64,000 bases of DNA. Source: Halocaridina rubra. Its lineage: Eukaryota; Arthropoda; Malacostraca; Decapoda; Atyidae. A program made the position numbers and the translations under genes. The DNA lies in the NCBI GenBank assembly GCA_037179515.1, contig JAXCGZ010001900.1, positions 132,501-196,500 on the forward strand, written 5' to 3'. Position 1 is the stretch's first letter. Every line of letters starts with the position of its first letter. Shown one piece after another: positions 11,291 to 20,560 of this stretch. Below the pieces are notes generated by a model that saw only the letters and a program-made list of their open reading frames with translations, was not told the origin of the DNA and made no database searches.

Positions 11291-11660
11291 AATCTCATAG
11301 GTCATGATGCCTTGGACAGGGCTGAAAAAAAATAGCGATTCAAAAAAATTAAAAACTCGATTATGTATTATAAACTTTTTTTATTTATCTATTTATTTCA
11401 GCACTCTTATTTTTCGACTCCAACGACCACAATCTTCCTCCCCAAAAGTGAAAAAGATAACATCTAATTACTGTTTCCTAATACAAGGTGGTCTCTAAGG
11501 AGAGAGGAGTGACTCTTCTAGCTACATTTCTTACGCAATGAGCACTTACAAAAACATAAATATCGTCATATACAGGCGGCCATTTTAGCATTGTTTTCTT
11601 TTAAACATTCTTTCTTGATTTAAAAAAAAGAAAAGAAACAAAACTAAAACTATTAAGTAG
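11291..11660. other. Spacer without recognisable gene
   Basis: AT-rich, with only short open frames of biased composition and no domain signature. Confidence 0.5.
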
Positions 11661-11666
11661 TTCTCT

Positions 11667-12852
11667 CTATAGAAAACTCAAAACAGCAATTAATATTTTG
11701 TCAATATTTTTTTTTTTAAATAAGGTAGACAGTTTATTCCTGGTACTTATAACATTTTTATTTATACTTCTCATTTGGGCTTCATTGCCATTAACTACAG
11801 GTTCAGTAATATTCTGTCCACTGGTTTCATTATTTACAAAATTATTAGATTTGCATTTTACATTAATATCAGGATTTGCTCTTTCTTGGCCATCCATCTT
11901 ATTTGTTTTCTTTAAGTGAATTGTGTTCCGTTATATCAAACCATCATCAAAGTCAACTACATATATCTATAATCAATTTTTTTCAACTACTGCATCATGA
12001 TATCATTGTATCTTTCCAAGAACAGAAGGTTTTATACATAGAGAATCACCTTCAACTAGTTCTTCCAGTCCTTGGACCCGCTATCATAATACCACTTACT
12101 TCGAATACATTTTAAAATCTTTCTTGTTTTGCATATTTACTATCAGATTGTTGGAGTTTTAACAAAGATGAGACAATTGGCAGTAGTTTTTTAGTTCTTC
12201 TCTCCATGCAACCTTGAACTAGACTATGCCCTAAATTATGTGAGCGAGTACTTCTATAAGCGAAATAGCTAAATATTGGTCTTTACCAGTTTCTACCTCT
12301 TCAGAATAAACCTTTTTGCATTCTTAGTTGCAGATTCTGTCATTCCATTAGATCTAGAATAATGTGGATTACTAGTTTTACGCTCAAAATTATAATTATG
12401 AGGAAAAATTTACATTGACAGATTGAGAACATAATTGTTTTTTTAACCACATATACCTCTGGTTAAAAAAAATGTACACTTATCTTAAACTTTTACCTTC
12501 ACAATCCTTTCAAATGTTTTTTCCTTTCTCTTTTAGCTTACTGGAAGTGTTCACGAAGTTATTGCAACAGATTGCACATATCAGTCAATAGTTAAATGAA
12601 CATAACCTGGAAGAGTGCTTAACTCATATTAAACACAGATAAAACTACAGAACGATATCCATACCTTCCAAAGAGTGTTTTTAATCTCTTTACCTGACTT
12701 CTTAATCTTTTATTTCCTAGGAAAACCATCTCTAAAATATTACTGAAATTGTCAACATTTAGCAAATAATTATAATTCTTTACAGTCATTCAATCTGCAC
12801 CTACTTTTTCCCATGGTGTATCAGGTAACTCATGAAGTTGAAGATGTGGATA
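11667..12852 (-). pseudogene. Ty3/Gypsy integrase remnant (element G, distal part)
   Basis: On the minus strand, from 12852 downward, the integrase core start is visible as LHELPDTPWEKVGAD. Near 12350 PHYSRSNGMTE matches the SPHYPQSNG motif around the third catalytic residue. Then comes MERRTKKLLPIVSSLL (about 12150-12230), the usual GRR-LPT block, and finally a C-terminal domain containing VLGKIQ and DGLI-RN-IHLKKTNKMDG (about 11880-12060). Frames are broken throughout. The missing upstream pol portion lies on the other side of element J at 17640-18095, on the same strand. The overall style is that of Gypsy elements annotated as K02A2.6-like. Confidence 0.8.
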
Positions 12853-13087
12853 TATGAACATTAAGTGGTCTTTCAACAAGCTGGTTGGTCCATTACGTAC
12901 TCGGATATTACCTAGTATATTTTACTGATAGCTGAAGACCATTTCGGCAGTTAGAGCCTTAAAACGACATATAGCATTGTGAACCAGCCAGTTAGTAAAC
13001 TGGATGGACTGTGGAGAACAGCGAATTATATGTTCTCTTCACAAGTAATGCATTAGTATGTGGTTTATCGCATATCAGCCTCGGATT

Positions 13088-13193
13088 CTGTCAGTCATGT
13101 ATTGGCCTCATACCTGTCAGTCGTGTATTAGCCTCATTTCTTGTTAGTTGCGCATTACTCTCTCACCCTGTTAGTCACAAGTGTAGTGTCTCT
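13088..13193 (+). repeat. Four about 27-bp tandem units in the J LTR
   Basis: Units begin at 13088, 13114, 13140 and 13168 with CTGTCAGTC, CTGTCAGTC, CTTGTTAGT and CTGTTAGTC. The first two share the tail GTGTATTAGCCTCAT or a close variant. The position upstream of the TATA box fits U3 enhancer-like repeats. Confidence 0.6.
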
Positions 13194-13326
13194 CCCGTTT
13201 GCCCAGGTTTATAGTCTCTTGTAAATATATATGAATATTCAGGTGCATAGTCTTTTGTTAATACATATGCATATATTTTTTCGTAATAGACCTTAAGAAC
13301 AGAACCTAGTATTTCCTTTAAGAACC

Positions 13327-13334
13327 TATATAAA
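13327..13334 (+). promoter_or_regulatory. Putative TATA box of the J LTR
   Basis: TATATAAA lies about 60 bp before the LTR end, a plausible position for LTR transcription initiation. Confidence 0.45.
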
Positions 13335-13720
13335 CAAGGCACAGTGAGGACTCATAGTATACATTTTTCAGGTTCTGTGTGCTATATTGCAACATGGCGC
13401 AGTGAGTATTTTCCAGGTTCTGTGTGTCTTATAGCGAGAAAAGAACTTTGAGGAATTAGCCTTCTCATCCGGATTATTGAAACTCCACCCGCAACATTTT
13501 GCTTTTGGCTTAACGTGCAGTAAAAAAATATTTTAGTGTAGTGTATAGTGCTCAATGAGTGTAGCATAGTGAGTCAGTACAGTGCATACCCCTCGGTGAT
13601 GCTTTGCGGCTTATTCACGCACTGTTCACTCATTTTCACTAATTTTCCCCAGGATTCTGCTTGCATTCCTGGATTTTACTCACTCTGAGCTTTACCAGCC
13701 TTTTTTTTTTTACTGCATTA

Positions 13721-15100
13721 TGGCTGATTCTCCTTCTTCTGCCCATTCCGGAGACTTCCCACATACCCTGGATGAATTGCATGGTTTCCTTCACTCCCAC
13801 ACAGTTCTTCATGAGGAATATTAGGAAAAAACGACCCATTATGAGGCTACCGTATGCTCCCTCCCACTGCCGCTAACTTCCAATTTTACGGCGACATGGG
13901 ATAATATTGGTGATGTCCTTCGACTTATGTAGTTTCTACAAGAGTCTGAGCAATGCCAACTTTACCAGGACGAGCTTCGTAGGAAAGCTGACAACTTAAG
14001 ATGCCGGGAGGAAAATGAAAGATTTTTGGCTCTCCTACAGACAATGTCACACATGTGGAGTGGCACAGCTCTCCTGCTTACAGCTGCCCCGCCCACACAA
14101 GCTGTACCTAACCATCCCAAAACCCCAAAAGATTCGTCTGTTAGTGTCAATTCCCAGAATACACCAGTACCTCCTGCGACTCCTCCTGCGATTCACAGCC
14201 CTCCTGTTCTTCCTTCTACCACATCTGTTTTCATGGCTATGCCAACATCTGCTCCTCCTCCTCCAAGCAAACAATTGTCACAGGGCCCACCCACTGAACA
14301 AGCTGATTCAACATTTCAAATTTTTCCATGGTGGCGTCAGAGGTGGCACGACATTGCTGTCATGATAGACCTTTAGAAATGGTCAAAAGAGAAATAGCTC
14401 GTATGGCTTCACACATGCAACTCCCTTGACTTACAAAAAGTTCTGGAGCACACACATGGCATCCTTCCAAGCACTTATCTCACTATGGGCGAAGTACTCA
14501 ACTGTTTGCAAGATCACTTCAAGAATCTCAGAAATAAAGTCATTCGACGTTGTGACCTACTTTGCTGTAAACAGTTTGACGATGATACCTTCACTGACTT
14601 TTATGTCCGCCTCAGAAACCTGGCTGAAGAGGTAGACTATGTGTGCCAAGACACAAATGAAGATGGTGATCCTGATGGGAACTAGAGATCAGGACCATGT
14701 ACAGCGCTTTAACTCTCTCGGCACAGCCGCATCCCCTTACACATTCCTCACATGACGTGGGTCATTTTAGGCTGCTCGTCCAACTGCTTCAGCTATTCAC
14801 ACCTCAACAAATCGACTCTGTGCCGTTTATATGTACAAGAAAGAACAACAATGGCAGAAGGCAGAATCCTCTCAGATTCCGCTGACACAATCCTCCTCCA
14901 GTTATTCATGCCACCTCTTCAACCGCCAACATGGCCCAAGAAGTTGCCATGCTGCTAACGGCATCTGTACCGGCTTTAGCCATGTGGATCACTGGGCCAG
15001 GACCCCTAGATGCCCAGCCATGGATGTGCAATGCTGCAATTGCAACAAGACTGGCCACTACAACAGATGTTGCAAGAAAAAGGACGTGGGTCAAGACAGC
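13721..15100 (+). pseudogene. Gag of LTR element J
   Basis: An ATG at 13721 opens MADSPSSAHSGDF. The frame is broken at about 13820 and resumes through a Pro/Thr/Ser-rich region (14015-14370). The capsid-like core lies at about 14480-14680 (LNCLQDHFKNLRNKV, then DTFTDFYVRLRNLAEEVD). Near 15028-15075 a zinc knuckle is intact in one frame: CCNCNKTGHYNRCC fits CX2CX4HX4C, preceded by a second Cys/His cluster (CTGFSHVDHW). The order capsid then CCHC knuckle is that of Ty3/Gypsy Gag, which packages element RNA. At least four stops or frameshifts disrupt it. Confidence 0.75.
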
Positions 15101-15467
15101 TCTTCAGACTCCCATAGAGGTTCCCCTTCTCCCCGCAAGAAACACGGCAATTGTCATCACTTACGAAGTATCATTACATGCAACGCCATTACCACAGTGC
15201 ACGACAGGACTCTTCAGGAGCCTAGACAGCAAGAGCAACTACTCCTATCTGACGCTCACTCTTCCATTTGAGTCTATCTCCACTTATTTCTACCAGGTAG
15301 CAGGAAAGTCATCCCGGTAATTGCAGACAGATCGTCATGCTGGCCTGCGATCAAAACCTGCAAACCCAACATGACCGCTTCAAGAATTGTCAGAAGGTTC
15401 TGCAGATACTTCTAAGAAGTTGCTCTTCCCCTCCACCGCAGGACCGACAGAAGCCCACCTTTTAACA

Positions 15468-15913
15468 GCTCTAGCTTCCAGAACTTCAAGAAATGAAAGC
15501 GGTTCACCATATGATGTCCTCACCATGCTATCCTTAATCAAAAGGACATACCAAGGCAGCAGTCAAGTCTGTAAAGCACCTCATTTTGAAGACGGCGCCA
15601 AATGGAATCATCGACAGCGAGGACTTCGAAAGGGGTCTCCTAGAGTTATGCAACACTCCCACATCTGCAGGTCGATCTCCCTCCCAGGTACCGTATGGTT
15701 GCCCCCTCCAATCCTGTGTTCTGGCCCACCCAGAGTCCTTCTACAAGGAATGGCAAGCCGGGACCAAGGACTGTGATCGCCGAGCTGACACTAATACTGA
15801 ACAAGTCAAGCACCAGTACGATTCCCATGCCTCTCCACTTTCCAAGTTGGCTTTCGGCCAGTGCGTCCGAATTCAAGACCCAACATCATGCCATTGGGAC
15901 AAGGTCAGAGTAG
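15468..15913 (+). pseudogene. Integrase C-terminal half of element J
   Basis: SPCYP(stop)SKGHTKAAVKSVK near 15515-15570 matches the SPYYPQSNGHAEAAVK motif of Gypsy integrases. It is followed by an open 113-codon frame (15586-15927) with LELCNTPTSAGRSPSQVPYG and QYDSHASPLSKLAFGQCVRIQDP. The last residues run into the inserted miniature element at 15914. The catalytic core upstream is missing, so J lost most of pol before or during decay. Confidence 0.78.
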
Positions 15914-16228
15914 TTTTTTTTTTATGATTGTGACACCAGGACAGGCCAAAAAAAATAAGAATAAATCTACGCTCATCAAGCCTGGGCACGAAGAAAAGAA
16001 AAAGAGAAACAGAGATGGGGAGTGTTGTGGCTTGTCAGATGTGAAGCGATAATAAGAAATTTGTAGCGAATATCCAAGATATATGGTGTTGATGTAGGCA
16101 TAGAAAGAGAATCGTAACTGAAGGAAGACTTAACATCAAACTGTCCAGGATAGTCTTATTTAAGTCCACAAGACCCTTCAGCTGTAGTACTGCAATGGGC
16201 GGTTGATGCCATGGGCCAACCTACTACA
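15914..16228 (-). mobile_element. Head-plus-tail miniature derivative of the Jockey-like family (B2)
   Basis: The minus strand reads a 5' segment (16228 to about 16020) matching the 5' UTR of B4 at 60730-60945: GTTGTG-CTTGTCA-ATGT, GATGTAGGCAT, CTGAAGGAAG, CAATGGGCGG and GCCAACCTACTAC are all shared. It then switches directly to the 3' tail (about 16018 to 15920) matching 57500-57620: GTGACACC-GGACAGGC, CTCATCAA, GGGCACGA and AAAAAGA. A poly(A) tail follows (T run at 15914-15923 on the plus strand). The whole coding region, about 3 kb in B4, is absent. It has no protein, so mobilisation would depend on a full-length partner. Confidence 0.78.
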
Positions 16229-17373
16229 TTGATATACCATGTCTGTTGTCAAATTCCTTCATTTATCTGTAATGTGTGGTTCTTTGATGTCGCATATAAG
16301 ACGTTGTTTTTACGTGTTATTTGGCCATGATAGAATGCAGTGAAGAAATTTATGAATCTATATTAAAACTATTACTTTAAACATCACCAAAAATGGTAAA
16401 ACAAACAATATATATACCACTAATTACCAGCTGTAGAAGCAATTGATTTTAATCTTTTTATTTACCTTTTGTAAATCCTTTGGCATCATCATTAGCCTCA
16501 TTAAGTGAATAGTGGCACTGGTAATTTAGAGCTTTATGGTGTGTTTATTAGAGTCATCGTAGAAGCGTTTTTCCTTTCAACGGATATAAGAGCTTCACAT
16601 AATTTTATTCCAGTGACCAGCATTCAGTTTAACGTATTGTCAGATTGAAGTTACAGTCGTTAATAAGTTGAGCAATGGCATTTATTTTTTAAGTGTGTGA
16701 CACTAGGACATGCAAGAAAATGGCCCCCGTGTTATAGTTTCACTCATTTTTCATCTTTTTATGCGAGGCCATTCTGCAATAGTTGAAAATTCAAATCCCA
16801 AATGAGGCCTATCTGTCAACAAGTATAAAAAGGGATTATTATTTGGATGCTGCAGACTTCACAGTGCAGTATCTCTCTCTCTCTGACACACACACACAGT
16901 TTTAGCCGTTGACACAGCATATAGTTCCCGTCTACCCTCTTTGTATGGAAAGTGTTCCATTCCCCTCATTGTGGACGCATCTCTAATCCCTGTCACATCG
17001 TTTTTCATGACCAACGACAGTAGATCACCTACACTTCAGCTCCCTTTTTGTTGCTCCTCCTTGAAAGCTTCAAGCTATTTCAAATTCATACTGAACGAGT
17101 ATAGGACTTGGGTGCTAATGCTTTTATCATGGAAACAGAATTTGGCTGTGGCAGCTCTAGGGAGTACGAGGTACATCCTCCCAGCGTGCAAGTTTGGTGG
17201 TGGAATCATTGATATCTCCATGCAGTGCCTTCTCCTAGTGCTGACCCACTCCCCCATGTTCCTGTGGCCCCTTGTTTGGCTTTGCAAAGTTCTGTAGATA
17301 ATCCCCTCACTGCCCAATGTCGTTCACCTCGACTCATGGAAAAGAGATTCCACTCATAATGGTAATATGAGCG
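16229..17373. other. Spacer inside element J, no recognisable gene
   Basis: A short (CT)n(AC)n patch lies at about 16871-16900. The 118-codon open frame at 16941-17297 has no domain I recognise and contains no repeat-family motif. This may be the 3' untranslated region of J. Confidence 0.5.
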
Positions 17374-17394
17374 TGAGTGGGGAGGGAGGTGGGA
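17374..17394 (+). promoter_or_regulatory. Polypurine tract of element J
   Basis: GAGTGGGGAGGGAGGTGGGA stands immediately before the right LTR copy, as expected for plus-strand DNA priming in an LTR element. Confidence 0.65.
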
Positions 17395-17640
17395 ATATAT
17401 GAACATTAAGTGGTCCTTTAACAAGCTGGTTGGCATATTACATACTCGGCTGTTAGCAAGTATTTTCTACTGATAGCTGATGACCAATTCGACTGTCAGA
17501 GCCTTAGCATGATATACAGTATTGTGAACAAGCCAGTTAGTGAGTGGGATCATTTGTGGAGAGCAGCGAATGCTAAGTTCTCTTCACGAGTGATGCAATA
17601 CTATATGGATAGTTACAATTCGACCTTGGACCCTGTCAGT
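17395..17640 (+). repeat. 3' LTR of element J, truncated
   Basis: It is alignable to 12853-13095 over its whole length and ends at CCCTGTCAGTA, the start of the first 27-bp unit. After that, minus-strand Gypsy G coding begins. About 300 bp of the LTR, including the TATA box, are missing. Confidence 0.75.
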
Positions 17641-18095
17641 ATTGCTATTTTTTCACCCTTGGAAATAAAAGCATTTTGTACAGAAAACTCGTCTCTTATA
17701 CAGTTGTATGGTTTGAGAACAATATTAATTTCATTTACATCATCTGGCCAACAATTAAGTTTATAATTTTCAAACACTGGAAAACATTATCTTTTTCAGT
17801 TTCCTTCTGAATCAGGTTAAACACTCTTGTCTGATAGGTAAGAAGCGTACCATATTAACATGATCAAATATTCCACCTTTTCCACTATAAGACAAATATG
17901 AAAGTGACAAAGTATCAGCCAGCAACATTTCACTTCCTTTTTCATCTTGTATTTCTACAGCATGCTGCAAAATTTTCATAAGAATGCCTTGAAGCCTCTG
18001 ACAATGTTTGCTGTGAGCCTCTGGAATTATCTATGCAGATGATACTATGGTCGTGGATGAAATTTTGAACATTGGTTATGATAATAAACTATACG
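17640..18095 (-). pseudogene. Ty3/Gypsy RNase H end and RT-integrase linker (element G, proximal part)
   Basis: Read from 18095 down: a tract around LLADTLSLSYL (RNase H C-terminus, usually ADTLSRA), GKGGIFDHVNMV, LPI-QE-L, then IRDEFSVQNAFISKGEKIA (about 17640-17720). These belong immediately upstream of the integrase at 11667-12852 in a normal Gypsy polyprotein. This places the two pieces as one element split by J. The integrase zinc-binding HHCC region is not visible on either side. Confidence 0.75.
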
Positions 18096-18233
18096 TCTGT
18101 GTGACTGCATTTCATGGTGTAAGGTGCTGCAGGCACTAAAGGCAAACTGAGCTCAACTTATCACACTGCAGCCAGGCGACATTCCCTCCCTACCTCCCCC
18201 AAACCCTACACCATTCCCATCCTCCCCCTGTTT

Positions 18234-18263
18234 GAGAGAGAGCAAACAAACAAACAAACAAAC
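18234..18263. repeat. GA stub plus (CAAA)n tail of element C
   Basis: GAGAGAGAG (18234-18242) is followed by CAAACAAACAAA. On the minus strand the element C therefore ends in (TTTG)n, a simple-repeat 3' tail, and abuts a short GA tract. Confidence 0.75.
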
Positions 18264-20098
18264 ATTTATTTCCATTTTGTACAATGGTTATTCAACATTA
18301 ATAGAAACTTATAAGTAGACATGTAATTAAACTAATAAATAAGAGGGCAATACATATAGTTAAATTAAATGTAGCTTTCATAGAAAATAATAATTCTGTA
18401 ATAAGAATGTTAACAATAATGTTAAAAATAAAGTAGTAAGACTGACACTAGATACAGGGTCGTTATTATCGGCATCATTTCCATATTTGTTTTCCTTACA
18501 ATGAGAATAATTAGTTCTTAATGAGCAGCAACTATTTGTCCAAAAGAAAACTATATGGTTTGCCTTTGAAAGACGTGAAGGAGGATGCATTTTTAAGATG
18601 CTCTGGAATATTATTCCTGAGTGTTGGCCCTTTGATAGTGATCATCTTTGAACCTGCTTCTGTGTTTGTTCTGTGAATAAAGAGCTCACTGCTCTGTCTT
18701 GTGTTGGTTCCCCTTATATCCCTGACTGTTTTGAAATCAAATAGCCAGCTAGGATAATGATGGTCCAAAATTTTGAATACAAAAACATAAATAGCATAAG
18801 CGACCTTGTTTTCTGCCTGCAGCTACCCAAGTTTATTGAGAGCTGGTGTGATGTGGTCATATTTTCTTATTCCGCCCAGGACAACTCGAGCTGCAAAATT
18901 AATAAGCTTCTGTATTCTGTTTATCTGAGTCTTAGTGGTAGCTCCCCAAACTGTTGTGCAGTAATTAATGTGACTTAGGGCTAGAGATTCAACAACAGTT
19001 ATTCGAGTGGTAGTCTCAAAATTGTCTTTTATACGTGATAAGTACCTTAATGTTCCTGTAACCTTTTTGCATACTTTATCTATGTGGGAATCAAATAACA
19101 TGTGGTTATCAAAGTGAATTCCTAGGTTTTTGACTGTTTTGCTAGGTGTGATAATAATGTCGCAAAAATTAATTGTTGTGTATTCTGGAATTTGTGCTAT
19201 GTGGAACCTTGAACCAATATACATGCATTGTGTTTTACTTTAGTTAATTAACAGCCCAATTTCTTGAAAATAGGTTTTAATTTTTGACAGAGTGTCTTCT
19301 GCTCTTAAAGTTTGCTCTGGGAGATTATTAATATCACCACTAAGGAGTAGTTGAGTGTCATCTGCATATTGTACGGCTAGACAGTCAGAAATGAAAGAAG
19401 ATAGATCATTTACGTAAATGGAGAAGAGGGTAGGATCAAGTACTGATCCCTGTGGAACACCAAATGATAAATTTTTTGGCACAGAGGTAATGTTGTTAAG
19501 ACGTATAGACTGTTTACATATTAGATACATACTCGCTAAACCAGCTCGGATCAATATTTAGTTTAGTACATTTACTTAAAAGAATTTCCTGGGTTACACG
19601 GTCGAAGGCTTCTAATAAGTCCAAAAATGCAAGCAGAGATATTTTTTTCATATCTATATTATTATAGATACTATTCGTAACTTTGAGCAGTGCAGTTTCC
19701 GTCTAGAGTTTCGGTCTGAAACCATGTTGGTTAATAGATAATAGTCTATTTGACTAAATATGACATAAGTTGCCATGCAACAATTTTTTCTAATATTTTA
19801 GAGAAAATGGGTAGCAGGGAAATGGGACGATAGTTTGTCACATCTTCTCTGTCCCCCTATTAATGCAGAGGTATTACATGTGATATTTTCCAAGAGTCAG
19901 GTAACTTTTTAGTAAGAATGGAAGTGTTTAAAATAGTTAGAATATAGGATGCAATCATGCGTAGAGCATCTTTGATGAACTGAAATGGTATACCATCTGA
20001 ACCATAAGAGCCAGAGTTTCTTAGGCTCTTAATGGTAAGAATTAGGGTAGCACAATCGATAGGATTTATCATGAAGTACTCTCTTGTGTTTACATTGG
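18243..20098 (-). mobile_element. CR1/L2-like non-LTR retrotransposon, 5'-truncated (C)
   Basis: Minus-strand RT blocks run from 20072 to about 18530, then a short 3' UTR and a (TTTG)n tail. The 5' end is truncated at an (AG)n array. The element differs from families A, B and D in sequence and in its 3' tail. Confidence 0.82.
18532..20072 (-). pseudogene. Reverse transcriptase of non-LTR element C
   Basis: In order: SYGSDGIPFQFIKDA near 20000 (RT motif 1-2 region) and PDSWKISHVIPL near 19870. Then a frame-broken stretch leads to FGVPQGSVLDPTLFSIYVNDL near 19420-19480 (motif B) and the intact catalytic YADDTQLLL near 19350. After another break come the thumb-like block LGIHFDNHMLF near 19100 and INYCTTVWGATTK near 18950. 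The C-terminal HYPSWLFDFKT and RNNIPEHL block lies near 18620-18760. The active-site Asp pair is intact, but at least three frame breaks make the gene non-functional. No RNase H domain is seen. Confidence 0.82.
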
Positions 20099-20242
<144 letters not shown>

Positions 20243-20560
20243 TTATTTATTTTATTTTATTAATTTATTGCGCCAAGGCATCAGACATTACATGAACACA
20301 TACAAAATTAATGGCAACATAATGCTTCAAATGGATACACATCCAAGAATAGAACATAGTTTACAGGGAGGTGTACACATTGGTAAAACATTGCTACATA
20401 GTAACACACAACCCACAGTATGGCAGCACAAAGTACATTATATACAAAAGAAAAGCTCAGAGAAGCACAAAGCACACAAACACATTATTAACAAAAACAA
20501 AACAGCATTATGCAGCAACATACAAAGAAAATATATAATATAATATACAATACAATATAA

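Larger units (their letters stand above)
12853..13392 (+). repeat. 5' LTR of element J
   Basis: It starts ATATATGAACATTAAGTGGT, as does the right copy at 17395. It contains tandem units of about 27 bp and a TATATAAA box at 13327-13334. It ends near GCAACA at about 13392, beside TGGCGCAGTGAG, which may be a tRNA primer-binding site. The 3' boundary is approximate. Confidence 0.7.
12853..17640 (+). mobile_element. LTR retrotransposon J inserted in Gypsy G, internally deleted
   Basis: A direct repeat of about 240 bp (12853-13090 and 17395-17640) bounds gag-like and integrase-like sequence on the plus strand. A purine-rich tract stands directly before the right copy. The left copy continues to about 13392 with a TATA box, as expected of a full LTR; the right copy is cut off after about 245 bp. 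Between gag and the integrase C-terminus, the protease, RT and RNase H regions are missing. On either side, minus-strand Gypsy G coding resumes, so J is nested in G. Exact ends and any target duplication are unclear because the right LTR is truncated. Confidence 0.78.

Noticed and set aside
13011..13214. 67-codon Cys/Ser/Leu-rich frame
   Set aside because: It lies wholly in the J LTR and follows its 27-bp tandem repeats.
16941..17297. 118-codon open frame with hydrophobic segments
   Set aside because: I recognise no domain, the region lies between J integrase and the J polypurine tract, and there is no supporting context; left as spacer.
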